From Winogradskyella psychrotolerans (lineage in GTDB: Bacteria > Bacteroidota > Bacteroidia > Flavobacteriales > Flavobacteriaceae): a stretch of 64,000 nt of DNA. The notes under the pieces were generated by a model. That model did not search any database. It was given only the letters and a program-made list of their open reading frames with translations, and was not told where the DNA came from. Positions 9,617 through 17,783 of this stretch are shown one piece after another (the stretch's first letter is position 1; each line of letters opens with the position of its first letter). The position numbers were made by a program, and so were the translations under genes. The stretch spans positions 372,001 through 436,000 of the forward strand of contig NZ_JAHKPN010000011.1 of assembly GCF_018860545.1 (NCBI RefSeq), given 5' to 3'.

Positions 9617-11206
9617 ATGAAAGTTCGTGAGTATTTTATTCTAATTTCCACAATAGTAGTTTTAGCGATTGTTGGGATAGCGTTTTTATGGCAACCTATT
9701 TTATGGGTATTCCTACTTGTGGGTCCGCTTGTAATTATGGGACTTTTCGATATTTTTCAAACCTCCCATACCATAAGACGAAATTTCCCATTAATAGGAC
9801 GGTTTAGATATATTTTAGAGTCTATACGTCCAGAGATTATGCAGTATTTTGTTGAAACCGATACTGAAGGCCGACCGCTTAATCGTATTTTACGATCTTT
9901 AATTTATAGACGTGCTAAAGGAGAAAATGACACGGAACCTTTTGGGACACAAATGGACCTTTACCATTCTGGTTACGAGTGGTTAGAGCATTCTATGTAC
10001 GCAAAAACTAACCCAAAAAACATTGGTGAAGTTCCTCGTTTAATCATTGGCGGAAAAGACTGTAAGCAACCCTATTCTTCAAGTTTATTGAATATTTCCG
10101 CGATGAGTTTTGGATCTCTAAGTAATAATGCTGTTTTAGCATTAAACAAAGGTGCCAAAATGGGAAAATTTGCGCATAACACAGGGGAAGGAGCTATTAG
10201 TGATTATCATTTAGAGCATGGTGGCGATTTAATTTGGCAAATAGGAACCGGTTATTTTGGATGTAGAAATGACGATGGTACGTTTAACGAAGTTACCTTT
10301 AGAGAAAATGCTTTGAGACCTGAGGTTAAGATGATTGAGATTAAATTATCTCAAGGTGCAAAACCGGGTCATGGTGGTATCTTACCAGCGTCAAAAAACA
10401 CCGAAGAAATTGCACGTATCAGACACGTAAAACCTGGAATTGCGGTACACTCGCCTCCATCACACTCTGCATTTTCTGACCCAATTCAGTTTATGTACTT
10501 TATAAAAAAGCTCAGAGATCTTTCCGAGGGAAAACCAATTGGTTTTAAGTTATGTCTAGGTAGAAAACAAGAATTTATGGATTTTTGTGAAGCTATGATT
10601 TACACAAAAATTCTACCCGATTTTATCACCGTAGATGGTGGTGAAGGTGGAACTGGAGCTGCTCCTGTAGAATTTTCTAACTCCATGGGAATGCCTTTAC
10701 GTGAAGGCTTAATTTTTGTCCATGACACCTTAGTTGGATTCAACTTACGAAAAGATATTAAAGTCATTGTTGCTGGTAAAATCATTACAGGTTTCCACAT
10801 GGCAAGAGCATTAGCTTTAGGTGCAGATGGCTGCAATAGCGCACGTGCCATGATGCTTTCAATTGGCTGTATACAAGCATTACAATGTAATACTAATACG
10901 TGCCCTGTTGGTGTTGCTACACAAAATCCATCTCTGGTAAAAGGATTAGTAGTTGAAGATAAAGCACCACGAGCAAAACGCTATCACGAAGCTACAATTC
11001 ATAGTTTCCTTGAGCTTGTTGCTGCAGCAGGACTTAATAGTCCGGCTGAATTAACACGCGATCATATCAGCAAGAGGGTTGGGCTTTATGACGTAAAAAC
11101 ATATCACGATATTTACCCACCAATTGAAGAAGGTTCGTTGTTAAACATTGATACGATACCTCAAGACTACCAAAAGTTTTTTCAATTGACACGTATTATG
11201 AAGTAA
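9617..11206 (+). CDS. Membrane-anchored FMN-binding glutamate synthase family protein
   Basis: The 529-residue protein has two N-terminal hydrophobic helices (about 6-24 and 26-45) and then a complete FMN-binding (alpha/beta)8 domain like the central part of GltB. Seen motifs: SAMSFGSLSNNA, NTGEGAISDYHLEHGGD, KPGHGGILP, VDGGEGGTGAAP, and a three-cysteine set C-x5-C-x4-C in GCIQALQCNTNTCPVGVAT (about residues 415-430) that binds a [3Fe-4S] cluster in glutamate synthases. The glutamine amidotransferase domain and GltD are missing, so it cannot be an ordinary glutamate synthase by itself; its physiological substrate is not known to me. It stands alone, with its own promoter and terminator. Confidence 0.88.
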   Translation: MKVREYFILISTIVVLAIVGIAFLWQPILWVFLLVGPLVIMGLFDIFQTSHTIRRNFPLIGRFRYILESIRPEIMQYFVETDTEGRPLNRILRSLIYRRAKGENDTEPFGTQMDLYHSGYEWLEHSMYAKTNPKNIGEVPRLIIGGKDCKQPYSSSLLNISAMSFGSLSNNAVLALNKGAKMGKFAHNTGEGAISDYHLEHGGDLIWQIGTGYFGCRNDDGTFNEVTFRENALRPEVKMIEIKLSQGAKPGHGGILPASKNTEEIARIRHVKPGIAVHSPPSHSAFSDPIQFMYFIKKLRDLSEGKPIGFKLCLGRKQEFMDFCEAMIYTKILPDFITVDGGEGGTGAAPVEFSNSMGMPLREGLIFVHDTLVGFNLRKDIKVIVAGKIITGFHMARALALGADGCNSARAMMLSIGCIQALQCNTNTCPVGVATQNPSLVKGLVVEDKAPRAKRYHEATIHSFLELVAAAGLNSPAELTRDHISKRVGLYDVKTYHDIYPPIEEGSLLNIDTIPQDYQKFFQLTRIMK

Positions 11207-11229
11207 TATAAAGACTTCTTATCTTTTTT

Positions 11230-11267
11230 AAGCTGTTAATTTTCAATACACTGAAAATTAACAGCTT
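11230..11267 (+). terminator. Intrinsic terminator after the glutamate-synthase-like gene
   Basis: AAGCTGTTAATTTTCA and TGAAAATTAACAGCTT form a perfect 16-bp stem with a 6-base loop, followed by TTATTTTTATC. It starts 24 bases past the stop codon. Confidence 0.85.
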
Positions 11268-11282
11268 TTATTTTTATCTGAA

Positions 11283-13571
11283 TTGTTAGGCTTAAAAAAA
11301 TGCCCTTCCCATTCAAATCGTATCTTTGTCTCTAACTATAAAATCACTAATCCCATTTTAGCTATAATCTCAAAACATGCTAAAGAATTATTAGAATTCT
11401 TTAAAAGCACTAGCTTTTCTAAAGCCATTTTAATTGGTATTGCGGTTACTGTGCCAATAGTTTTGGGTATCGCAACTGACCAATTTGAAATTGGACTTGC
11501 CCTATGCTTTGGTTCATTTTGGTGCTCACCAAGTGATGTTAGTGGTCGCTTAAAGCACAAGCAAGTTGGAATTCTGTTTTCGGCCATTTTAGTTGTAATA
11601 ATTAGTTTTATTGGTGGCTACCTCAACATTTCAAATTACTTACTGTTCCCAATATTAGGATTTTTAACGTTTAGTATTGCTTTTATTTCCATCTATGGTT
11701 TTAGAGCCTCACTGATTAGTTTTTCAGGGTTATTGGCTTTGGTATTAAGTTTTGCACATACCTCCGAAAACTTAGAAGTCTATCAATATGCATTATTAAT
11801 AGGTGTTGGTGGTATTTGGTACTTATTGCTCTCTACCTTATGGTTTAAAATTAATCCAAAAGCTCAAACCGAAGAAGCATTACATCAAACCTTTATACGT
11901 ACAGCCGATTTCTTAGACATCAGAAGACAGCTTATTGGTGAACAACCGAACAGAGAAGATTTGCAAACGCAACTCATGACCTTACAAAGTGAATTAAATG
12001 AACACCACCAAACCTTGCGTGAAATCTTAATTTTATCGCGAAAAAGCTCAGGGAAATCGAACTATCAAAGTAGACGCTTATTAGTATTTGTCCAGTTAGT
12101 AGAAATTCTAGAAACGGCAGTGGCAAATCCTGTGAATTACACTAAAATGGATGTCCTTTTTGAAAAACATCCAGAATTTAAAAAAGATTTTCAGCAGTTA
12201 ATAACTGAATTCTCACTTCAATTACGTTGTATAGCTCACAACATTAATAATTCGAAGTTATTTCCATCCAATAAAGTGCTTTCTGACGCTCTTAAAACAC
12301 TTGAAAACAACATCCTAAAATTCAAAAACGAAGATCACCTTGAAGATTATGAACGCTATTTAATGCTTCAAAATTTATTAGATTATCAAAAAAAACAATT
12401 TGAGAAAATAAATAAGATCAAATGGCTATTGGGTAATCCCGAATTATCATCAGACGATTATATCAAAAATGATAAACTAAAGCGCTTTATCAATTCTCAA
12501 GATTACAATCCTAAATTAATCCTTAGAAACCTCAGCTTTAGGTCTACTATTTTTAAGCATTCGTTACGATTGGCGGTTGCCGTAATGTTAGGTTATGGCA
12601 TTGGCTTGTTTTTCGACTTTCAAAATCCGTATTGGATTATACTTACGGTCATTGTGATAATGCGGCCAAGTTACGGACTTACAAAAACGCGCTCACAAGA
12701 CCGAATAATTGGCACATTGATAGGAGCTGTTTTAGCTGCAGGCTTAGTATTCATTATTAACGACCCCTACATTTATGGTATATTAGGGATACTATCATTA
12801 GTTGTTGCATTTTCTATGGTGCAGAAAAACTATAAAGCCTCAGCAACCTTTATTACGCTCAGTGTCATCTTCATTTATGCCATACTACAACCCGATATTT
12901 TAAAGGTCATTCAATTTAGAGTCATCGATACGCTAATTGGTGCCGCACTGTCTTATACTACAATGCGTTGGCTTTGGCCGGCTTGGTCCTTTATGGAAAT
13001 TGGAGACAATATTAAAGATAGTTTAAAAGCCAATACAGCCTTTTTTAAATCTATTTGTACCTATTACCAGAAAAAAGGGAGTGTCCCAACAAGTTTAAAA
13101 GTAAATAGAAAAGAAGCCTTTCTGCATATGTCTAATTTAAGTTCTGCGTTTCAGCGAATGGCTCAAGAACCAGAATCTAAACAAAACCATGTAGACGATA
13201 TTTATGAGCTTGTTGTACTTAACCATACGTTTTTATCGTCGTTAGCCTCTTTAAATACTTTTATTCAAAATCATGTAACGACTGAGGCTTCTGAGGATTT
13301 CAGACTCATTACAGAGAAAATTACTGATAACCTAAACAAAGTCTGCGCGCAATTAAAAACAATAAATTTTAAAGACTCTCAAATTAGTGATGCCGTTTTC
13401 ACACCTGAACCTTTTAATTTTCCTATTAATCGAATGACTAATGATGCTATTTCGCAATATGACAGTGAACATTCACACAAAGAAGCACATTTAATTTGGG
13501 AACAATTGTATTGGCTGTTTAGCCTCAGCGAAAAAATGTTGAAATTAACAGCTAAATTCAAAAATGACTAA
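11283..13571 (+). CDS. FUSC family (YccS-like) membrane protein
   Basis: The 762-codon frame has the two-module layout of YccS/FUSC proteins: about six helices in residues 50-190, a helical soluble region (about 200-420), a second helix bundle with RLAVAVMLGYGIGLFF, WIILTVIVIMRPSYGLTKTRSQDRIIGT (about 440-600; the RPxxGxTxxRxxxRxxGT segment is the family hallmark), and a soluble C-terminal end. Members are thought to be efflux-like transporters, for example of aromatic acids; the substrate here is unknown. The start is uncertain: the TTG at 11283 lies only 15 bases after the preceding terminator stem, and a good -7 box sits inside the frame at 11321-11328, after which no in-frame ATG exists before the first helix. 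Confidence 0.82.
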   Translation: MLGLKKCPSHSNRIFVSNYKITNPILAIISKHAKELLEFFKSTSFSKAILIGIAVTVPIVLGIATDQFEIGLALCFGSFWCSPSDVSGRLKHKQVGILFSAILVVIISFIGGYLNISNYLLFPILGFLTFSIAFISIYGFRASLISFSGLLALVLSFAHTSENLEVYQYALLIGVGGIWYLLLSTLWFKINPKAQTEEALHQTFIRTADFLDIRRQLIGEQPNREDLQTQLMTLQSELNEHHQTLREILILSRKSSGKSNYQSRRLLVFVQLVEILETAVANPVNYTKMDVLFEKHPEFKKDFQQLITEFSLQLRCIAHNINNSKLFPSNKVLSDALKTLENNILKFKNEDHLEDYERYLMLQNLLDYQKKQFEKINKIKWLLGNPELSSDDYIKNDKLKRFINSQDYNPKLILRNLSFRSTIFKHSLRLAVAVMLGYGIGLFFDFQNPYWIILTVIVIMRPSYGLTKTRSQDRIIGTLIGAVLAAGLVFIINDPYIYGILGILSLVVAFSMVQKNYKASATFITLSVIFIYAILQPDILKVIQFRVIDTLIGAALSYTTMRWLWPAWSFMEIGDNIKDSLKANTAFFKSICTYYQKKGSVPTSLKVNRKEAFLHMSNLSSAFQRMAQEPESKQNHVDDIYELVVLNHTFLSSLASLNTFIQNHVTTEASEDFRLITEKITDNLNKVCAQLKTINFKDSQISDAVFTPEPFNFPINRMTNDAISQYDSEHSHKEAHLIWEQLYWLFSLSEKMLKLTAKFKND
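11321..11328 (+). promoter_or_regulatory. -7 promoter box inside the 5' end of the FUSC reading frame
   Basis: TATCTTTG matches TAnnTTTG exactly. Transcription would begin near 11335, which would exclude the TTG at 11283 as start and leave only ATC (11343), ATT (11355), or GTG (11451, already in helix 1) in frame. Confidence 0.45.
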
Positions 13572-13605
13572 TCACGTTTGAATCAACTTTGAGTTGATGA
13601 TAAAA

Positions 13606-13644
13606 AAAACCTTCTTTCACAATTCAATTTTGAAAGAAGGTTTT
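13606..13644. terminator. Bidirectional terminator between FUSC gene and the 177-aa gene
   Basis: AAAACCTTCTTTCA and TGAAAGAAGGTTTT form a perfect 14-bp stem around an 11-base loop. The minus strand continues as TTTTTTTTATC and the plus strand as TTTTCATTTC, so it can serve both convergent genes. Confidence 0.8.
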
Positions 13645-13659
13645 CATTTCTAACCTAAT

Positions 13660-14193
13660 TTATTTAAGCTGCACTACTTGTTTGTCCTTTTCCAACAACA
13701 CCGACTTAACTTTTGTTCCCAAAAGCCCACTTATCTTTTCTTGCCATTTTTGACCTAGAGCAATTTCATTATTTAAAGTCATTTCATCGTCATTATTATA
13801 AAGTACTAAGTTGGTGACATCTTTTAAATTTTGATGTACAAATGATAATTGAATAGAATCAATAACGTGGTAGCCCTTCGTTTTATCTTTAGTGCGTTTC
13901 GTTTCTTTAATAAACTTACAAGACGCTATAGCTTTCAAATTAACAGTCTGTACAAAAGCGGAATCCTCTGTTTCTTTATAAAAAAATAAATTTTCTCCGG
14001 TGGTATCCAAACCTAAGGCAAAGTTACTGTGTACCTCTACTTCACTTAATTTACAGTTGTGTTGTGCAGCTTCATCTTGAAGTGCATTGCGTAATTTTCG
14101 TTTTCTTTTTTTGCTTCCGTTTATAAATAAGACAAACGGTAAAATAACGATTGCGATTATAACCGCATCGATAATAAATAATCCTGTTCCCAT
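13660..14193 (-). CDS. Unrecognised membrane-anchored protein, 177 aa
   Basis: I do not recognise a family. The first about 25 residues form one hydrophobic helix (FIIDAVIIAIVILPFVLFING) followed by a strongly basic stretch (KKRKRKLRNAL), which predicts a cytosolic C-terminal domain. That domain (about 40-177) looks like mixed alpha/beta with regular hydrophobic strands and no cysteine or metal motif that I can name. It ends at the bidirectional terminator; upstream is another small minus-strand gene 141 bases away. A 17-base palindrome CATCATTTTAAATGATG lies at 14262-14278, between the two genes, and could be an operator. Confidence 0.6.
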   Translation of the reverse strand: MGTGLFIIDAVIIAIVILPFVLFINGSKKRKRKLRNALQDEAAQHNCKLSEVEVHSNFALGLDTTGENLFFYKETEDSAFVQTVNLKAIASCKFIKETKRTKDKTKGYHVIDSIQLSFVHQNLKDVTNLVLYNNDDEMTLNNEIALGQKWQEKISGLLGTKVKSVLLEKDKQVVQLK

Positions 14194-14334
14194 GATATTT
14201 GAGTTTTATGATAATAATGTAACGTGTAAAAATTGATACGGCATTTAAAGCCATAAACAGACATCATTTTAAATGATGCGTTATACCATTTCTTGTTAGA
14301 AATTGTAGAAAATAAAAATGGTTTTACACTTATT

Positions 14335-14703
14335 TTACCAAAAAGAGTGAAATGGAAAAAGAATTTCCCTTAAATGAATTTGAATAACATTACGATGTTC
14401 TGCTATAACAAATTGCGAACGTAGAAGTGAAATTAGATAATTGCCACGACTTAAAAGACCAGCATTTAATACAGAAATTTCTTCTGATGGTGAAGGTTCT
14501 AAATTATTCGTAGATACAATACTCAGTTGTTCCTTTTGAACATCAAAATATTGACGATGTGTTGGTGACAAAGCGTACACTTCACCTTCGGTGTCAACAA
14601 CCACCTGTTCAGTAGCGCTATTTAATAATTGAAAGTCGTTAGCATGCACAGAAGTAGCAAAGCCAACAACAATTAAAATAATATTAAAAAGCGTTTTAAA
14701 CAT
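14335..14703 (-). CDS. Unrecognised small secreted protein, 122 aa
   Basis: The first 21 residues form a signal peptide ending at about VHA-ND. The mature protein is about 100 residues. Its second half reads ISVLNAGLLSRGNYLISL followed by a short strand pattern, which faintly resembles the last strands of type IX secretion C-terminal domains (the L-x-x-G-x-Y-L-I-x-L pattern), but the usual preceding V-Y-D-x-x-G motif is not evident and the protein has no passenger domain. I therefore leave it as hypothetical. Located between the 177-aa membrane protein and the repeat block by tRNA-Arg. Confidence 0.5.
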   Translation of the reverse strand: MFKTLFNIILIVVGFATSVHANDFQLLNSATEQVVVDTEGEVYALSPTHRQYFDVQKEQLSIVSTNNLEPSPSEEISVLNAGLLSRGNYLISLLRSQFVIAEHRNVIQIHLREILFPFHSFW

Positions 14704-14840
14704 TGTCTATTTAAGAATATCCTACAAATTAAATCTATAATAAGGTAATCTACTACAAAATGAATGTTAAATTATTTTGAATTACAATCTGTGTAATCTA
14801 ATTCTAAATGAAATAGCTATTGTTCAAAATAAAACAAAGA

Positions 14841-14915
14841 TTAAAGGATTGCTGCGCATCCCTTAAAGCTCCGCTTTGAAAATAGTTTCAACAAAAAAAC
14901 GCTCAAGCGAGCTTG
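14841..14915. repeat. 75-bp palindromic repeat block, copy 1
   Basis: Identical to 14947-15021 except for one base (T at 14887 against G at 14993). Inside are small hairpins: AAAGC-tcc-GCTTT and CAAGC-ga-GCTTG, and a near-palindrome around GGATTGCTGCGCATCC. The sequence is of the short palindromic type found between genes in flavobacteria. Confidence 0.85.
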
Positions 14916-14946
14916 CAATAGCTCTTATTCATTACAAAACAGAGCT

Positions 14947-15021
14947 TTAAAGGATTGCTGCGCATCCCTTAAAGCTCCGCTTTGAAAATAGTGTCAACAA
15001 AAAAACGCTCAAGCGAGCTTG
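14947..15021. repeat. 75-bp palindromic repeat block, copy 2
   Basis: Second copy, 106 bases after the first. Its right end continues into the tRNA-Arg terminator hairpin, whereas copy 1 loses the outer arm. The 31 bases between copies contain AGCTCT and AGAGCT arms. Confidence 0.85.
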
Positions 15022-15030
15022 GCGTTTTTT
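14999..15030. terminator. Terminator downstream of tRNA-Arg
   Basis: The arms AAAAAACGC-T-CAAGC and GCTTG-GCGTTTTTT with loop GA form a strong hairpin with one bulged base. On the minus strand it begins 21 bases after the tRNA 3' end and is followed by T-rich sequence; it is symmetrical enough to work both ways. Confidence 0.75.
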
Positions 15031-15050
15031 CTTTTGAAACTATTTATTCG

Positions 15051-15124
15051 TGACCGCGAAGGGATTCGAACCCCCAACCCTCAGAGCCGAAATCTGATAT
15101 TCTATCCAGTTGAACTACGCAGCC
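15051..15124 (-). tRNA. tRNA-Arg (anticodon TCG)
   Basis: The minus strand folds as a 74-nt cloverleaf: acceptor GGCTGCG/CGCGGTC, D stem GTTC/GAAT, anticodon stem TCAGA/TCTGA with loop TTTCGGC (anticodon TCG, reads CGA and related Arg codons), T arm with TTCGAAT loop, discriminator A. CCA is not encoded. It lies 33 bases downstream of the GatB/YqeY gene, with a small hairpin (15127-15146) in between, so it may be co-transcribed or have its own promoter within that gene. Confidence 0.95.
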
Positions 15125-15157
15125 ATATTCCTATATAAACAGGAATCTATTATTATC

Positions 15158-15607
15158 TTAGGACAATTTAGCCTTAACAATATTAGAAATTGTTTTACCA
15201 TCGGCTTGTCCTGCTAATTTTCCGCTGACAATACCCATTACTTTACCCATATCTTTCATGCCTTCAGCACCTGTTGCAGCTATTGCCTTCATCACCTCAA
15301 CTGTAATGTCTTCCTCAGAAAGTTGTGCTGGTAAAAACTGACTAATTATTTCTGCTTGTGCTAGTTCTGGTTCTGCCAAATCATTACGATTTTGCTCCAA
15401 AAATATGGCTGCACTGTCTTTACGTTGCTTTACCATTTTTGATAAGATCTTTATTTCCTCATCTTCAGAAATCTCTTCTTTTGATCCCGTTGCAGTTTGT
15501 GCTAACAATATTTCTGATTTTACTGCTCGTAAAGCAGCCAAAGCTGTCTGATTCTTTTCTTTCATTGCTGCTTTCATAGCAGTCATTATGTCTACTTGTA
15601 AACTCAT
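15158..15607 (-). CDS. yqeY: GatB/YqeY domain-containing protein
   Basis: A 149-residue cytosolic protein of the YqeY family, which resembles the tail domain of the GatB amidotransferase subunit and binds RNA or helps amidated-tRNA formation by inference only. Diagnostic segments: AMKAAMKEKNQTALAALRAVKSE (about 10-32, read in parts), FLEQNRNDLAEPELAQAEIISQFLPAQLSEE, and DMGKVMGIVSGKLAGQADGK with the conserved GxMGKVMG pattern. The length is standard. It follows ftsZ on the same strand, which is usual in Flavobacteriaceae, but the ftsZ terminator and its own promoter suggest separate transcription. Confidence 0.9.
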   Translation of the reverse strand: MSLQVDIMTAMKAAMKEKNQTALAALRAVKSEILLAQTATGSKEEISEDEEIKILSKMVKQRKDSAAIFLEQNRNDLAEPELAQAEIISQFLPAQLSEEDITVEVMKAIAATGAEGMKDMGKVMGIVSGKLAGQADGKTISNIVKAKLS

Positions 15608-15632
15608 AATCTTGTTGCTTTAAATAAGACTG

Positions 15633-15666
15633 CGAAGATAGTAAAAGTTCCTCTTAGCTTACAAAA
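15633..15666 (-). promoter_or_regulatory. Probable promoter of the GatB/YqeY gene
   Basis: The minus strand shows TTTTG, 21 bases, then TATCTTCG, which differs from the -7 consensus TAnnTTTG at one base. It is located 26 bases upstream of the ATG. Confidence 0.45.
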
Positions 15667-15703
15667 GAATAACAGATACCTTTAAAAATTTTATGAAACA
15701 AAA

Positions 15704-15734
15704 AGCCCAAAAAGTTAGTACTACTTTTTGGGCT
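15704..15734 (-). terminator. Terminator after ftsZ
   Basis: AGCCCAAAAAGT and ACTTTTTGGGCT form a perfect 12-bp stem with a 7-base loop; the minus strand continues TTTTTG. It follows the ftsZ stop by 38 bases and marks the end of the division cluster. Confidence 0.8.
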
Positions 15735-15772
15735 AGTCTTTAGTGATAAATCACAATAAATTCAACTCGCTA

Positions 15773-17701
15773 TTAATCTACATTATCGTGTAAGAATGAA
15801 TTATTACTTCTTAATTGAATATCGTCGTTCTCATCTGTTCCAACAGACATTCTAGACGCTTTTGTTTCAGATGAATGTTGTGCATCCTCTAAATTAACAC
15901 CTTGTCTTTTGTAAGCTGGTACTTTTTCGATTTCATTTATTTTAGCATCATTAAACTTATAATTGAAATCTTTCATTCTTTTTCGACGCTCATCAGCTCG
16001 AGCTATAAGCATTTCAGAGATTGGACTGTTCATAGGGTCTATCTCTTCTTCTGGCGATACTTTACTATCCTCCATAGGAATTGTTTTCTTTTCGAAAACA
16101 ATATCTTCCTTTACTTCTGCTTTTTCCTTTTTTGTATTAATAGAAGAGTGAAATGGCTCAAAATCATCTAAGGCATATCGTTTTTCACCTTGCTCATTAA
16201 CTTCAGTTACAGCTATAATTTCTACAGGCTCATTAACATCAATATCCTTTACATCTTCATCCAAACTAAAGAACATTTTGCCTTCTTCAGCTTTCGGCTC
16301 TTCCTCTTTTTCAGGCTCCTTATTTGCAATTGGCAAATCGAATGAAAATGTGATTTGCTCTTCATGAACCTCTTCTATTGGTTCTGCTTTATTGACTATT
16401 GGCGTAATAACAAAGTCTTCAGGTTCAATTGTAGCTTCTGGCTTTGTATCTAAAACTTCATCATAAACTACATTCATGTTTTTTAAGAAGTCTGTAGTAG
16501 CAATTAAGTTTGTTCCATTAGAATCTTCAGCTTTTGGCTCTTCTTCAACGTCTTCTTCAATTAGTGTATGACGAACAACTGGTGCTTCTTTTTCTTTTTC
16601 CAAAACGATATCTGGAGTGATAATAGCAGGCTCCTTTTCTTTAGTGCCGCTATCATTAGTTTCACCTAAAGCATGAATTACTTTTTTAGTCTCCGTATTA
16701 GAAATTTCATTTTGTTGATCTAAGTCAAATCCTGTAGCGATAATCGTTACAGAAATAGATTCTTGTAAATCTTCATCTTCACCAACACCCATAATTATAT
16801 TGGCTCCAAATCCGGCTTCAGTTTGAATATGATCGTTAATTTCACCGATCTCATCAATAGTAATTTCTTGAGAACCTGAAACGATTAGCAACAATACGTT
16901 TTTAGCTCCTGTAATTTTATTATCATTGAGTAATGGTGAATCTAAAGCGCTCATAATAGCTTCTTGCGCTCTTGTTTGGCCAGAAGCAGTGGCAGATCCC
17001 ATAATGGCTGTTCCACTATTACTTAATACCGTTTTCGCATCACGTAAATCAATATTCTGAGTATAGTGATGTGTTATAACTTCCGCAATCCCTCGTGATG
17101 CTGTTGATAACACCTCATCTGCTTTAGAGAAACCAGCTTTAAATCCAAGATTCCCATAAACTTCACGAAGTTTATTATTATTAATTACCACTAACGAATC
17201 TACATGAGAACGTAATTTTTCGATACCGCGTTGGGCTTGTGCATTACGCATTTTACCTTCAAACTGAAACGGCATCGTTACAATTCCAACAGTAAGAATA
17301 TCAAGTTCCTTCGCCATTTTTGCGATGACTGGTGCTGCTCCTGTTCCTGTACCACCACCCATTCCGGCAGTAATAAACACCATCTTTGTATTGGTATCTA
17401 ACATTCTACGAATGTCTTCTAAACTTTCTACAGCGGCTTCTTCTCCTACATCTGGATTCGCTCCTGCACCTAACCCTTCGGTTAAATTAACGCCTAATTG
17501 TATTTTATTTGGAACACCACTATTTTGAAGTGCTTGTGAATCTGTATTACAGATTACAAAATCGACTCCTTTTATTCCTTGTTGAAACATGTGATTGATG
17601 GCATTACTACCACCTCCACCGACACCAATGACTTTGATGACGTTTGATTGATGTTTTGGCAAATCAAATGAAATGTTTCCAAATTCGTTGCTACTACTCA
17701 T
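15773..17701 (-). CDS. ftsZ: Cell division protein FtsZ
   Basis: Tubulin-like GTPase that builds the division ring. The 642 residues hold the GTPase domain with the tubulin signature GGGTGTG at 115-121, a conserved T7-loop region NIDLRDAKTVL around 220, and a C-terminal polymer domain to about residue 335. A very long acidic Glu/Pro-rich linker follows (about 340-590). The FtsA-binding motif is visible as VPAYKRQGV at about 594-602, and is followed by a further 40-residue tail ending NNSFLHDNVD, so the motif is not at the very end as in E. coli. Last gene of the dcw cluster, 82 bases after ftsA, closed by a terminator. Confidence 0.97.
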   Translation of the reverse strand: MSSSNEFGNISFDLPKHQSNVIKVIGVGGGGSNAINHMFQQGIKGVDFVICNTDSQALQNSGVPNKIQLGVNLTEGLGAGANPDVGEEAAVESLEDIRRMLDTNTKMVFITAGMGGGTGTGAAPVIAKMAKELDILTVGIVTMPFQFEGKMRNAQAQRGIEKLRSHVDSLVVINNNKLREVYGNLGFKAGFSKADEVLSTASRGIAEVITHHYTQNIDLRDAKTVLSNSGTAIMGSATASGQTRAQEAIMSALDSPLLNDNKITGAKNVLLLIVSGSQEITIDEIGEINDHIQTEAGFGANIIMGVGEDEDLQESISVTIIATGFDLDQQNEISNTETKKVIHALGETNDSGTKEKEPAIITPDIVLEKEKEAPVVRHTLIEEDVEEEPKAEDSNGTNLIATTDFLKNMNVVYDEVLDTKPEATIEPEDFVITPIVNKAEPIEEVHEEQITFSFDLPIANKEPEKEEEPKAEEGKMFFSLDEDVKDIDVNEPVEIIAVTEVNEQGEKRYALDDFEPFHSSINTKKEKAEVKEDIVFEKKTIPMEDSKVSPEEEIDPMNSPISEMLIARADERRKRMKDFNYKFNDAKINEIEKVPAYKRQGVNLEDAQHSSETKASRMSVGTDENDDIQLRSNNSFLHDNVD

Positions 17702-17783
17702 ATATTATGGATTAACTATTATTCTTTTCTTTATAAGTAGGGCCAACTCAAAAGCTGTCCCTACAGTTTTAACTTATTATTTT

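Noticed and set aside
14841..15021. The two 75-bp copies looked like a two-repeat CRISPR with a 31-bp spacer.
   Set aside because: The repeat is far too long, contains multiple hairpins, merges into a tRNA terminator, and no cas genes are present.
15127..15146. A small hairpin (ATTCCT/AGGAAT) lies between the GatB/YqeY gene and tRNA-Arg and could be a terminator.
   Set aside because: It has only six base pairs and no T-tract after it on the minus strand.
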